DNA of 64,000 nucleotides, taken from NCBI RefSeq assembly GCF_018881975.1, contig NZ_JACVPJ010000004.1:124001-188000 (forward strand). Direction: 5' to 3'. The position numbers and the translations under genes are program-made. Below, piece after piece: positions 17,355 through 25,582 of the stretch. Positions within the stretch are counted from its first letter, which is position 1. The number at the start of each line of letters is the position of its first letter. This stretch comes from Polynucleobacter sp. JS-Safj-400b-B2 (lineage in GTDB: Bacteria; Pseudomonadota; Gammaproteobacteria; Burkholderiales; Burkholderiaceae). A model generated the notes under the pieces. That model did not search any database, was not told where the DNA came from, and worked only from the letters and a program-made list of their open reading frames with translations.

Positions 17355-17885
17355 TCAAGCAATTGAAAGCTCTTCAGCAATCTGAGCTGCAGACTTTCTT
17401 TCAAATCCTAGTGCAATTTGCTTGATCCTATTAAATGCCATTTCAATCGGCACCAACATCTCTTCCCTTGTAACTCTGCTTATTAGCCCTGCTCGCTCTG
17501 CAGCGTACAAGGCATATGCCGATTGATCGGCTTTTGAAATAAATCGAAATAGACTGGCAGACTGCGGGGAAACAAGTCTCAACGGGTAGGATGTGGGCTC
17601 CCAGTCAAGTCTAATTTCTTCGTTATCGATATATTTTTTTGCCTCGAGCACCAGACAGCTAATCTCAAAGCCAAAATTTGTAAGGGCCTCGGCTGTATCT
17701 GAGTATAGTTTGCCGCTAGGGCTTCTATCTGTTTTAAGTTGGACAAATAACTTTGCGGTAACTATGTGAAACTCCCTGTTTACCATCCTCTTAAAGAAGG
17801 GTGTCGATAAATTCAATGTAGCCCTTGCGTCAATATTTACGCGAATTTCTTCGATGCGTTCTACATTTTTAGGATTTGTTTGCAT
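17355..17885 (-). CDS. PFL_4669/DUF1845-like protein
   Basis: The 176-aa protein shows the family plan more clearly than the 259-aa protein at 12.5 kb: an N-terminal block with LSTPFFKRMVNREFHIVTAK, a central charged helix, a strand block rich in Pro (WEPTSYPLRLVSPQSAS), an alanine-rich helix ADQSAYALYAAERAGLISR, and a C-terminal helix pair with GFERKSAAQIAEEL. In ICEs this family (TIGR03761) sits among transfer genes. The function is not known to me. It lies just upstream of the DinG-like gene on the same strand, with a 124-base gap. Confidence 0.5.
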   Translation of the reverse strand: MQTNPKNVERIEEIRVNIDARATLNLSTPFFKRMVNREFHIVTAKLFVQLKTDRSPSGKLYSDTAEALTNFGFEISCLVLEAKKYIDNEEIRLDWEPTSYPLRLVSPQSASLFRFISKADQSAYALYAAERAGLISRVTREEMLVPIEMAFNRIKQIALGFERKSAAQIAEELSIA

Positions 17886-18076
17886 TGGCGACGATTGATA
17901 TTTTGTTAGTGATACCCCATTTTCTTCAAAGTTGGTTTGCGAGCCGTTTCAATAATTAAAAAAATAGTGATATTTCAAATTCCAATGAAATTGATAAGGG
18001 ATAATATTTAAACGTGGAAGCTATAAACGAATCAGATTTATCCGCCGCAACTGTGGCATGAAGGGTTTATTAACAG

Positions 18077-18214
18077 ATGTTTGACTATATCTTCCTTGCT
18101 AAACCTGCAAAAGTCCGTAGAGTATTCAAAGTACTTCGGTCGCTTTATCTAACCCATAAAGTTGTAATTGAATCAATGAGCTTTGGTCGGCTCAATGACT
18201 TAACAACTTGTTAA
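18077..18214 (+). CDS. possible 45-aa ORF upstream of RNR
   Basis: An ATG-initiated ORF (MFDYIFLAKPAKVRRVF..., ending LNDLTTC) lies in the long region before the reductase gene. It is basic with a hydrophobic core. The ribosome-binding site is weak (GAAGGG about 11 bases upstream). It may equally be part of an untranslated leader. Confidence 0.25.
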   Translation: MFDYIFLAKPAKVRRVFKVLRSLYLTHKVVIESMSFGRLNDLTTC

Positions 18215-18229
18215 GCGTGAATCTGCGTA

Positions 18230-18300
18230 AATGATTGCTGTGCGATGACGTGTCCTTACGTTAGACGCATAGGCCAAGGTAGATCCTTGGCTGGCAAATA
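18230..18300 (+). ncRNA. possible structured RNA upstream of RNR
   Basis: Two hairpins follow each other: TGCG..ACGT / ACGT..CGCA (about 18241-18271) and GGCCAAGG-TAGAT-CCTTGGCT (about 18272-18293). They lie directly before the strong terminator-like hairpin of the RNR leader. I found no B12-box, so I do not call a cobalamin riboswitch. Confidence 0.3.
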
Positions 18301-18451
18301 GACGGCTCACCCTTTTGGGGTGGGCCGTTTCCACTTTCCCTGTGAAGATTTAATTCGCAAGCTGTCAAGTGAGACGGCTGGCGAATTGGGTTAGCGCAGT
18401 TTTAACACCCCAGCCTTGGGGAATTTAATGTAATTTGAATAAGGAAGAAAA
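18301..18451 (+). promoter_or_regulatory. three-hairpin leader of the RNR gene
   Basis: Hairpin 1 pairs CGGCTCACCC with GGGTGGGCCG. An alternative stem pairs GCCGTTTC with GAGACGGC further on and would break hairpin 1. AATTCGC/GCGAATT forms another stem. CCCC-AGCCTT-GGGG precedes the AAGGAAG ribosome-binding site, matching the position of hairpin 3 elsewhere. Confidence 0.5.
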
Positions 18452-20929
18452 ATGAGTTTAAAGCAACAAACTATTTCTCAAGACGTACTCTTAGAAAAGT
18501 ACGCCAAGGGCAATGAAGCTACTGAAGACGGTATTTTTAAGCGCGTGGCCGATGGTCTTGCAAAAGCCGAGGAGCCAAAAAATCAAGCCAAATATAGCCA
18601 AATTTTCTATGAAAATATGAAAAAGGGCGGCATTGGCGCTGGCCGGATTATGTCTTCTGCTGGCACTGATATCAAAGCAACCCTAATTAATTGTTTTGTT
18701 CAGCCAGTAGGCGACTGCATTCAGGGCTCTGATGACGATGGCTATCCAGGCATTTATGATGCCTTGCGCGAAGCTGCAGAGACGATGCGTCGTGGTGGTG
18801 GTGTTGGCTATAACTTTAGCCATATCCGCCCAAAAAATGCATTTGTCAAGGGCACCCACTCGTACGCCTCTGGTCCATGTAGCTATATGGATGTATTTGA
18901 CGCGAGTTGCCGCACTGTAGAAAGCGCAGGAGCTCGCCGTGGCGCTCAGATGGGCATTTTGCGTATTGATCATCCGGACATTTTGGAATTCATTACGGCA
19001 AAACGCACGCCAGGTCGCTGGAATAACTTCAACGTATCCGTTGGCGTTACCGGTGACTTTATGAAGGCTGTAGCTAATAATGAGTCATGGGATTTGGTTC
19101 ATAAGGCTGAGCCCTCTAAAAAGTTGATTGAAGACGGTGCCTTTTATTCAGAAATTGAGGAAAAGTGGACATATGAAACAGTTCAAGCGATTGATTTGTG
19201 GGATGCAGTCATGCGTTCTGCATATGATTTTGCTGAGCCTGGCATCATCTTTTTGGACAACATTAATCAAGATAACAATCTTCATTATTGTGAAAACATT
19301 GAGGCGACTAACCCGTGCGGCGAACAGCCTTTATCACCATACGCCTGCTGCGATCTTGGGCCAGTAATTCTAACCAAGTTTGTCCGCGATCCATTCACAT
19401 CTGAAGCTAGTTTTGATTGGGCTTCCTTTGAAGAGGTGGTTGCCGTCCAAGTGCGCATGTTAGATAACGTGCTTGAGACAACTCACTGGCCATTGGAGGA
19501 GCAAAAAATCGAAGCCATGAATAAACGCCGTGTAGGCGTTGGGTTTACTGGTTTAGGTGATGCTCTGATCATGCTGGGGATTGCATACAACAGTGAAGAG
19601 GGATGTGCGATGGGCAAGCAAATCGCCAAAGTGATGCGCAATAATGCTTACCTGGCCTCTGTAGAGCTTGCCATCGAGCGCGGACCATTTCCATTATTTG
19701 ATGCACAAAAGTATCTAGATAATGGCCATAGTTTTGCTTCTCGATTGCCGGATCACATCAAAGATCTTATTCGCAAGCATGGTATTCGTAATAGCCACTT
19801 GCTCTCTATTGCCCCAACAGGCACGGTGAGTTTGGCGTTTGCGGATAACGCATCTAACGGTTTGGAGCCAGCGTTTTCGTGGTTCTATGATCGCAAGAAG
19901 CGCATGCAAGATGGCTCGCACAGCATGTACCGGGTAGAAGATCATGCTTACCGCGTGTATCGTGAGCTCGGCGGCGATGTGACCAACCTTCCGCCAGCCT
20001 TTGTATCTGCGCTAGAAATGAGCGTCAATGACCACTTGGCAATGATGAAGGCAATCCAGCCATATATTGATACTTCTTTGTCTAAGACTGTCAACATTCC
20101 AGCGGACTATCCTTATGAAGACTTTAAAAGCGTCTACATGCAGGCATGGAAAGCAGGTTTAAAGGGTTGCGCAACATACCGCCCAAATAATATTTTGGGA
20201 TCCGTGTTGTCTGTTGCAGCGCCGGCCAAAGAGAAAAAGCCTGAGCCTCAAGCGCTAGAAGATAACCTTCAAAATATTGATCCGAATAAGGTCGTTATTG
20301 AGAAGCGTCCAGAAGGCGCCTTAAATGCAGTAGCGGAGAAGTTGAGCTACTACACCAAAGAGGGCAAAAAATCACTCTATCTCAATATCTCATTTATGCC
20401 TGTTGAAGGTGTATTGGGCGGAAAAAAAGTGGTGGTGGATCGACCGGTTGAATTTTTTATTCCGGTAGGCCAAGCAGGTGAGTCACAACAGTGGATTTCA
20501 TCTGCAATGCGTTTATTGTCTTTATCAGCAAGGGGCGGCATGCTTTCTCGCGCCCTTAATGACATGCGCAAAGTGGTTGATAACCAATCCATTCGACTTG
20601 GTGAAAAAGCCAAAGAAGATGGAACGTTGATTCCTCAGTTCCACGACTCCGAGGTAGCTGCAATTGCTTTTGCAATTCAGCGCATCCTTATCAAGCGTGG
20701 ATTGATGAATGAAGATGGAGAGCCGCTCGTGAAGTTAAGCGCTCATATCACTAGTGATGTCGATGCTAATGCGACATTAGCAGCCTCTGGCGAAACCCAG
20801 AAAGTGATTGAATCGGTAAACACAGTTATGGCAGGTAAAAAATGCCCTGAGTGTGGCGCCCACGCCGTCATTAAAAAAGATGGCTGTGAGTATTGCACAA
20901 GCTGTGGCCACATTGGTTCATGTGGTTAA
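18452..20929 (+). CDS. adenosylcobalamin-dependent (class II) ribonucleotide reductase
   Basis: This reduces ribonucleotides to deoxyribonucleotides in the cytoplasm using B12 to make the thiyl radical. The barrel signatures are visible: LINCFV with the first redox Cys (C81), RRGGGVGYNFSHIRP, GARRGAQMGIL, the finger-loop NPCGEQ (C289) followed by CDLG with the partner Cys, and SIAPTGTVS in the second half. A TSCPD-like domain (about 620-790) and a C-terminal zinc ribbon (KCPECGAHAVIKKDGCEYCTSCG) follow, as in NrdJ-type enzymes of about 800-950 aa. No class I subunits are nearby. Element-borne RNRs usually raise dNTP supply without oxygen limits; here it sits among replication and repair genes. 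Confidence 0.92.
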   Translation: MSLKQQTISQDVLLEKYAKGNEATEDGIFKRVADGLAKAEEPKNQAKYSQIFYENMKKGGIGAGRIMSSAGTDIKATLINCFVQPVGDCIQGSDDDGYPGIYDALREAAETMRRGGGVGYNFSHIRPKNAFVKGTHSYASGPCSYMDVFDASCRTVESAGARRGAQMGILRIDHPDILEFITAKRTPGRWNNFNVSVGVTGDFMKAVANNESWDLVHKAEPSKKLIEDGAFYSEIEEKWTYETVQAIDLWDAVMRSAYDFAEPGIIFLDNINQDNNLHYCENIEATNPCGEQPLSPYACCDLGPVILTKFVRDPFTSEASFDWASFEEVVAVQVRMLDNVLETTHWPLEEQKIEAMNKRRVGVGFTGLGDALIMLGIAYNSEEGCAMGKQIAKVMRNNAYLASVELAIERGPFPLFDAQKYLDNGHSFASRLPDHIKDLIRKHGIRNSHLLSIAPTGTVSLAFADNASNGLEPAFSWFYDRKKRMQDGSHSMYRVEDHAYRVYRELGGDVTNLPPAFVSALEMSVNDHLAMMKAIQPYIDTSLSKTVNIPADYPYEDFKSVYMQAWKAGLKGCATYRPNNILGSVLSVAAPAKEKKPEPQALEDNLQNIDPNKVVIEKRPEGALNAVAEKLSYYTKEGKKSLYLNISFMPVEGVLGGKKVVVDRPVEFFIPVGQAGESQQWISSAMRLLSLSARGGMLSRALNDMRKVVDNQSIRLGEKAKEDGTLIPQFHDSEVAAIAFAIQRILIKRGLMNEDGEPLVKLSAHITSDVDANATLAASGETQKVIESVNTVMAGKKCPECGAHAVIKKDGCEYCTSCGHIGSCG

Positions 20930-21047
20930 TTAAGCAGTATAGAAAGCCCTTCCGGGGGCTTTCTAATGCGCCAACTGCGTATTGGAAAGCTTCTGCCAAT
21001 CTTTTTTTAAACGCCTTGCATAGGGCATATACAAAAAGGAAATACTT
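20930..21047 (+). promoter_or_regulatory. three-hairpin leader
   Basis: Hairpin 1 is GAAAGCCC (20942-20949) with GGGCTTTC (20956-20963). Hairpin 2 is CTTTCTAATGCGC (20959-20971) with GCGTATTGGAAAG (20977-20989), 13 bp with two G-U pairs. Hairpin 3 is GCC..GGGC, then AAAAAGGAAA. Confidence 0.7.
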
Positions 21048-21470
21048 ATGAAGAAAGCATCCTCATTGCAGGACAAGCTTGTCGTTGAAAACACTAAAGC
21101 AATTATGACTGCACTGCAAGCTGCCGGCATTACGATGGTAGTGGTTTCGTATTCTGGAGGCGGCGATAGCGGGCAAATAGAAAACCATGCTATTCAAGGT
21201 GTCGATGGGTATCCAGAAGACGTTGTTGTCAGCCTTAACAACACTCACCCTGATTTTGTGGACTATCAAAACGCTAGCAAATCCACCTACCAGACAGATC
21301 TACGTGGCGCTATTGAAGATATGGCTTGGATTTACGTTAACACCCTAAATCCAAATTTTTGCTACTCCCCAGATCCAGAAGACATAGATAATGATGAAGA
21401 TTATTTTAGTTACGGAGAGGTGACCTTTGATGTTGCTAAAGGCATGATTGCTCATGATGAAATATCATGA
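21048..21470 (+). CDS. YSGxGDSG-motif family protein (DUF6878-like)
   Basis: The 140-aa acidic protein has the motif VVSYSGGGDSGQIE near residue 32, shared with proteins at 24235 and 49607 in this window. The pattern (strand, YSGxGDSG, acidic body, a late GEVTFDV strand) resembles the DUF6878 group of phage and plasmid proteins, whose role is unknown. The last 4 bases (ATGA) overlap the start of the TIM-barrel gene. Confidence 0.6.
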   Translation: MKKASSLQDKLVVENTKAIMTALQAAGITMVVVSYSGGGDSGQIENHAIQGVDGYPEDVVVSLNNTHPDFVDYQNASKSTYQTDLRGAIEDMAWIYVNTLNPNFCYSPDPEDIDNDEDYFSYGEVTFDVAKGMIAHDEIS

Positions 21471-22228
21471 TAGTCAACATTTCTTTAGGCGCATTTCCAG
21501 GAAAATCTCATGGCGCCGCATGTGAAATTGCTTGTTCTGGTGATGTAAGTGAACCCCTTTGGGGTCCCCTATCACACGACCATCTGCAATTGTGCCCACA
21601 AAACTTTGGGCACTTGTCTGAAGATCTTGCCCTGGTTCTGAAGGAGAAATTTTTGGGTAAAACTCAGCTTAGGCTTCACGCAAATGTTCGCGTATTAAAA
21701 AACCATGTGATGGCTGACCTTTCCGGGTTTAATTGTCATAAAAATTTCTTTTGCCAGGCCGCCAGGATTAGTCAGATGTTGGGAGCGCCCGCGTATACAG
21801 CTCATGCTGGAAAGCGCTCCGAGAGTTCAATTGATGGCTTATTTGAAAATGCAAAGCGAGCCGCTGATTTATTCGGGTGCCCCGTTGGCATTGAGGGGCA
21901 CTACCAAACCAAAGGCGATTCTTACCTAATATCAAATTGGCATGAATACCGCCTATTGTTTGAATCTGGCGTACCCTACGCATTAGATTTAAGCCATCTT
22001 AATATTGTTGCTGCGCATTCTGGAAAACAAGAAATCTCGCTGGTACAGGACATGTTGGCTTCAAGTAATTGCCTAGAAGTTCATTTTAGTGATAACGATG
22101 GCATTGGGGATACGCATCAAAAGATTGAGCGGGCGCCTTGGTGGTATGAATTCATTTCGTTTATTCATCCATTAGCAACTGTTTTCTCGGAAGGAAATCA
22201 ATTGAGAAACGTAAGGGCACGAATTTAA
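21467..22228 (+). CDS. xylose-isomerase-like TIM-barrel protein
   Basis: The 253-aa protein has the His/Glu/Asp metal ligands spaced as in the AP endonuclease 2 / sugar phosphate isomerase superfamily: LRLHANVR, YTAHAGKR, GIEGHY, YALDLSHLNI, EVHFSDNDG and VFSEGN at strand ends. Likely activities are sugar isomerisation/epimerisation or a nuclease of the endonuclease IV fold, but the Endo IV three-metal set is not complete. It is coupled to the YSGxGDSG gene by an ATGA overlap, which suggests a joint role. Confidence 0.65.
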   Translation: MIVNISLGAFPGKSHGAACEIACSGDVSEPLWGPLSHDHLQLCPQNFGHLSEDLALVLKEKFLGKTQLRLHANVRVLKNHVMADLSGFNCHKNFFCQAARISQMLGAPAYTAHAGKRSESSIDGLFENAKRAADLFGCPVGIEGHYQTKGDSYLISNWHEYRLLFESGVPYALDLSHLNIVAAHSGKQEISLVQDMLASSNCLEVHFSDNDGIGDTHQKIERAPWWYEFISFIHPLATVFSEGNQLRNVRARI

Positions 22229-22342
22229 CGAATTGTTTAATTATTTTTGATATTTAATATGTAAATAGGTTGGGTTAGTAACTATGATGAAAAATTCATA
22301 GTTACTAACCCCCGCCATTTTTTTGGCATTTAAGGAAAAGCT
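22229..22342 (+). promoter_or_regulatory. leader with long hairpin
   Basis: A 15-bp perfect stem pairs GGGTTAGTAACTATG (22272-22286) with CATAGTTACTAACCC (22297-22311). It is followed at once by the GCCA/TGGC hairpin and AAGGAA. No separate first hairpin is evident. Confidence 0.55.
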
Positions 22343-22540
22343 ATGGGCAATATTTCAGGGCTTGCTTACCATTTTGGTCAAATATTATTTTTCATTGTCG
22401 CTTTGTGGTTTGCATTTTCAGTTGAAAATAGCGATATGAAAGTATTAGGCGACTACTGCACTGGTGGAGACGATGATTATGGCAATAAAGATTTTAACGA
22501 CCCATTATCGCCGGACGGTGAAAGCAATCCCAACGCTTAA
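22343..22540 (+). CDS. small membrane-anchored acidic protein
   Basis: The 65-aa protein has one transmembrane helix (ILFFIVALWFAFSV) and an acidic tail rich in Asp and Gly (GGDDDYGNKDFND). No family is recognised. It has its own leader and a terminator-like hairpin downstream, so it is a single-gene unit. Confidence 0.6.
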   Translation: MGNISGLAYHFGQILFFIVALWFAFSVENSDMKVLGDYCTGGDDDYGNKDFNDPLSPDGESNPNA

Positions 22541-22710
22541 AATATAAGAACCCGCTTGCGGGTTCTTTCTTGTTCATCATTTGAATGGTGCACAAGAAAG
22601 AACCTAAGCCCTTCAGGTTTATTTCTTCAAACGCCAGAACTGGCATGAGAGGATCGGTGGAAATATCTATCGATAACCACTAAATCGTAGATACGATAGA
22701 AGGGCATTTA
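22541..22710 (+). promoter_or_regulatory. three-hairpin leader, extended
   Basis: Hairpin 1 is GAACCC-GCTTGC-GGGTTC (22548-22565). Hairpin 2 is GGTTCTTTCTTGT (22561-22573) with ACAAGAAAGAACC (22592-22604), 13 bp perfect, again sharing the 3' arm of hairpin 1. Hairpin 3 is GCCA-GAAC-TGGC. About 60 extra bases lie before the start, including ATCTATCGAT and a weak stem with ATCGTAGATACGAT. Confidence 0.65.
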
Positions 22711-24126
22711 ATGAGTAAGATGACTATGAGTTTACTTGGTGAAAAACAAGCCAAGGGACAAATGAAGGCAACAATGGGGGGATCATTACGTCCGGGAATT
22801 AAAGTTCTCACAAAGGCGGGATTAGAAAACCCAGAGATTGTCAAAATCTACAATAACGGCGTTAAAGAGTTAATGAGTTTTAATGACATTGAAAAGGAAA
22901 TTCTCAAGAAGTTCCCCAGTGCAAAAAACTGCATGTACCCACGAAATGTTGAGTACTTTTCCATAGCGGCTAAGGATTTTCCAAGCGCGGCGGCGGCGAA
23001 ACAATTTATCGAGGCTTTTGGCGAGGACCGCGGCGATGGCATTAAGCGCATCTACACCGTACCCGTAGCATTCAAGTCTGATAATTTGGAGGAGATTTTT
23101 CCGAATACCTTGCAAGGATTTGCTGATGGCACATTCCATTACATGGTTATTGACGAATCAACCGGCAAACATTTATGCATGCATCGTAAGCCTATAGATG
23201 CTGAGAAGGCAAAACGCGGAAAAGTGTTGCCGCGTGAGTTTTCGATTAAGAGCGACTGTATACCTAATGAGTGCGCGATGTATGCCTCTGGAAGATGCAA
23301 GTTTAATGGTTCGCTTGAGTTTTATATCCCAGGCACAACTATTGGTCTGGTATCTATGAGCACGAGCTCAGCATATGCCAGCGAGGACATTTGGGCAGCA
23401 TTGGTTCAGGCAAAAGATGCATTAGGTCATTTGCCAGCATTAAACCCGAATACACAAAAACCGGTATTTTGGCTGCGTAAAGTTGAGTGCGAGCGGGCTT
23501 ATTTTGAAAAAGGTGAGCGTAAAGTTGGCAAGCAATGGTCTCCGAAGTTGTTTTCTGAGCTTGATTTTGCTGCTGGTGTTGCCAATAAGCAAATGATTCG
23601 CATGGGGCTTGCCACTACTCCCTCGTTGGAAACCTCGGTCGTTGATGAAGATGGCGTAATTCAGTCGCAGTCAGGGCAATCAATTTCACAAGTAAGCGAG
23701 ATTGAGAATCAAACCACAAGCAAGCAGAATAATCCCGCATCAAGCGTTATTTCCGACAAAGATGCATACCAGGAATTTATTTCAAAGTCAGGGGTAAACC
23801 TTGAAATTTTGGGTGAATTTTTGACGTCCGTCTATGGGGGCGATTGGGAACAATCAGAAAATGCAAGTCAGGTTTACACATTGATTCCAAAGGCTATTGC
23901 CAGACTTGGAAATCAAGCGGAACCCTTTATGCAAATTCGCATCTTGTCTAAGCAACACAACATTATTCCATCGGAGTTTGATGTGTATGCAGAGGCCAAG
24001 TTCGGCAAAGATTGGAAGAGTGTTTCAAATGATGTCTATGTTGATTTAAAGGATATTTTGCGCGGCGGCGAAGATGTGGCAATTGCCATTATTCAAGAAG
24101 TTGCGTCAAAAAATCAAGCCGTATAA
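22711..24126 (+). CDS. Gp3-like / recombination-directionality-like protein
   Basis: The 471-aa soluble protein has a central block in which cysteines (CIPNECAMYASGRCKFNG) are followed by LEFYIPGTTIGLVSMSTSS. This resembles the Gp3-like recombination directionality factor family, where a Cys cluster is followed by a strand-rich LxFxLPxxxGxxxxxT block; related plasmid genes are often called hydrolase or metal-binding protein. The C-terminal 150 residues are helical and unrelated to anything I know. If the match is right it may bind single-stranded DNA or act with an integrase, but no integrase of the matching serine type is in this window. Confidence 0.45.
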   Translation: MSKMTMSLLGEKQAKGQMKATMGGSLRPGIKVLTKAGLENPEIVKIYNNGVKELMSFNDIEKEILKKFPSAKNCMYPRNVEYFSIAAKDFPSAAAAKQFIEAFGEDRGDGIKRIYTVPVAFKSDNLEEIFPNTLQGFADGTFHYMVIDESTGKHLCMHRKPIDAEKAKRGKVLPREFSIKSDCIPNECAMYASGRCKFNGSLEFYIPGTTIGLVSMSTSSAYASEDIWAALVQAKDALGHLPALNPNTQKPVFWLRKVECERAYFEKGERKVGKQWSPKLFSELDFAAGVANKQMIRMGLATTPSLETSVVDEDGVIQSQSGQSISQVSEIENQTTSKQNNPASSVISDKDAYQEFISKSGVNLEILGEFLTSVYGGDWEQSENASQVYTLIPKAIARLGNQAEPFMQIRILSKQHNIIPSEFDVYAEAKFGKDWKSVSNDVYVDLKDILRGGEDVAIAIIQEVASKNQAV

Positions 24127-24234
24127 GTAATGGAAAGCCCTTCGGGGCTTTCTAATGGGATCTAGTTGGATTTCATTAGAAAGTTTCGCGCCTTTCATTA
24201 ACAGCCTAATTTTTAGGCATAGAAAGGAAGAAAA
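24127..24234 (+). promoter_or_regulatory. three-hairpin leader
   Basis: Hairpin 1 is GAAAGCCC-TTCG-GGGCTTTC (24133-24152), with a stable UUCG loop. Hairpin 2 is CTTTCTAATG (24148-24157) with CATTAGAAAG (24174-24183), 10 bp perfect. Hairpin 3 is GCCTAA/TTAGGC (24204-24218), then AGAAAGGAAG. This is the simplest copy to read. Confidence 0.75.
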
Positions 24235-24612
24235 GTGGAATTAGATGAACTAAAGGAAAGCATCTTTAAAGCAATGCTTTCTCACAAAATTGATCGTCTT
24301 GTTGTTACTTATAGCGGCTCAGGCGATAGCGGAGGGGTAGAAAATATTGAAGCTTACGGATTTGGAAATGAGCTAGATCTTCAATTAAAAAGCCTTCCAT
24401 GCGTGCAAATCAATGCACGTTATATCAATAATTTCGAAGAGGAAATTTCATTTTTTTCGGACGAAATTATCATTGCTGCCGGATATGAGGGGTATGAAAA
24501 TAATGATGGCGGTAACGGCACCGTTGAGATCGATGCAGTCAATCAAAAGGTCATCATTCAACATAATTGGATGGAAACGATCAGCAACCCTGAAGAGGAG
24601 GTTGAGTTGTGA
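24235..24612 (+). CDS. YSGxGDSG-motif family protein (DUF6878-like), GTG start
   Basis: The 125-aa acidic protein carries VVTYSGSGDSGGVENI near residue 25 and ends with a strand block GTVEIDAVNQKVIIQH, the same plan as the proteins at 21048 and 49607. It starts with GTG after AAAGGAAG and overlaps the next gene as GTGA. Function unknown. Confidence 0.65.
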   Translation: MELDELKESIFKAMLSHKIDRLVVTYSGSGDSGGVENIEAYGFGNELDLQLKSLPCVQINARYINNFEEEISFFSDEIIIAAGYEGYENNDGGNGTVEIDAVNQKVIIQHNWMETISNPEEEVEL

Positions 24613-25136
24613 ATCTTTCAAAAATCACCCTGCAGCCTGGTTTCGCACCTTTGGATGCTGACGGAAAAATATTGCAGATTTCATCGCAATTAACTCGCTT
24701 AAAAGAGTTAGAGGTGGCAAATTACTGTCTGATATTTCTAGATATCTTTAGGCAAAACCCAGAGATCGAATCGATTAAATTAATTGGTGAAATACGTCAA
24801 GAATACGACGATAACAATTTCTTTAGCGACGTTTATCTAATTAATTTACAGCTCAAAGATCAACATTCAAATCAGGTTAGGATCTATAAGATCGACAATG
24901 TTTTATTTTCAACCGAACTTGATTGGGATGATGAAGAGGAAGCCGAGGATGGCCAAACGATTTTTGCATGGAATCATGATGACGAATCGTTGGTTTCGGA
25001 TCGCTGGGATTTAATGTACTTTTTCGATACCCTTGGCAGAACGACTATTTCTCTCGATCGAGCTTCTGTCATGCCATTTTTAAATAAACCTATCGATTTT
25101 GACGAGTTCTATAAGGTATTGGTGCCAACTAACTAG
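24609..25136 (+). CDS. hypothetical protein, GTG start
   Basis: The 175-aa acidic soluble protein begins with GTG at 24609, translationally coupled to the YSGxGDSG protein. It alternates strands and helices and has an acidic patch (DWDDEEEAEDG). No family is recognised, but its position suggests that it acts with the gene before it. Confidence 0.6.
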   Translation: MNLSKITLQPGFAPLDADGKILQISSQLTRLKELEVANYCLIFLDIFRQNPEIESIKLIGEIRQEYDDNNFFSDVYLINLQLKDQHSNQVRIYKIDNVLFSTELDWDDEEEAEDGQTIFAWNHDDESLVSDRWDLMYFFDTLGRTTISLDRASVMPFLNKPIDFDEFYKVLVPTN

Positions 25137-25148
25137 CAGGAGATTTGC

Positions 25149-25394
25149 ATGGCAAATGATATGCGCTCCGAAATGCCTGAGACTGCCGCAGTGATTGATC
25201 GATTTCGCGATGCCTTTGGCAAAGATGTGATTGATCAAATGCTGAGAAATTCATCTGGGATAGTAAAACAGCATGCTCGGATACTGGAGGCGGACGGCCC
25301 TGAAAATGCCGCTCAATTCCTAGTTTCCGTAAAGCATTTACCGTTTTTCTACGCTACTGAAGGTAATTCACATTTTGGAATCAAATTGTTGTAG
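25149..25394 (+). CDS. small hypothetical protein
   Basis: The 81-aa protein follows the previous stop by 12 bases, with AGGAG in the gap. It is mostly helical (AAVIDRFRDAFGKDVIDQML) with no known motif. It ends the three-gene unit; a CCGGGG/CCCCGG terminator hairpin follows at 25400-25415. Confidence 0.55.
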   Translation: MANDMRSEMPETAAVIDRFRDAFGKDVIDQMLRNSSGIVKQHARILEADGPENAAQFLVSVKHLPFFYATEGNSHFGIKLL

Positions 25395-25582
25395 TAATGC
25401 CGGGGTTCGCCCCGGTATTTTTAAATAATGCAACAAATTTAAAGATCTCGAGCGAAAGCAGTCCATTGATGGGTGGAGAATGCTTGTATTAGGAAATTTT
25501 TAACTAGGTCACCTATTTAAAAGTTTCTTACTCCCCGTTTTACGTTAAGCGCTCATTTGCGCATGAAAAAAAGGGAGAATTT
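25395..25582 (+). promoter_or_regulatory. terminator plus hairpin leader
   Basis: A GC-rich stem CCGGGG-TTCG-CCCCGG with following T-rich bases ends the preceding unit. Further on, 25494-25509 pairs with 25511-25526 (15 of 16 positions). GCGC-TCATTT-GCGC then stands directly before the AAAAGGGAG ribosome-binding site. In this copy the first and second hairpins do not overlap. Confidence 0.55.

Noticed and set aside
18010-18120. Cobalamin riboswitch before the B12-dependent reductase
   Set aside because: The phrase GCCGCAACTGTGGC looked suggestive, but I found no B12-box (AGYCMGGAGACC-like) nor the expected spacing of core helices.
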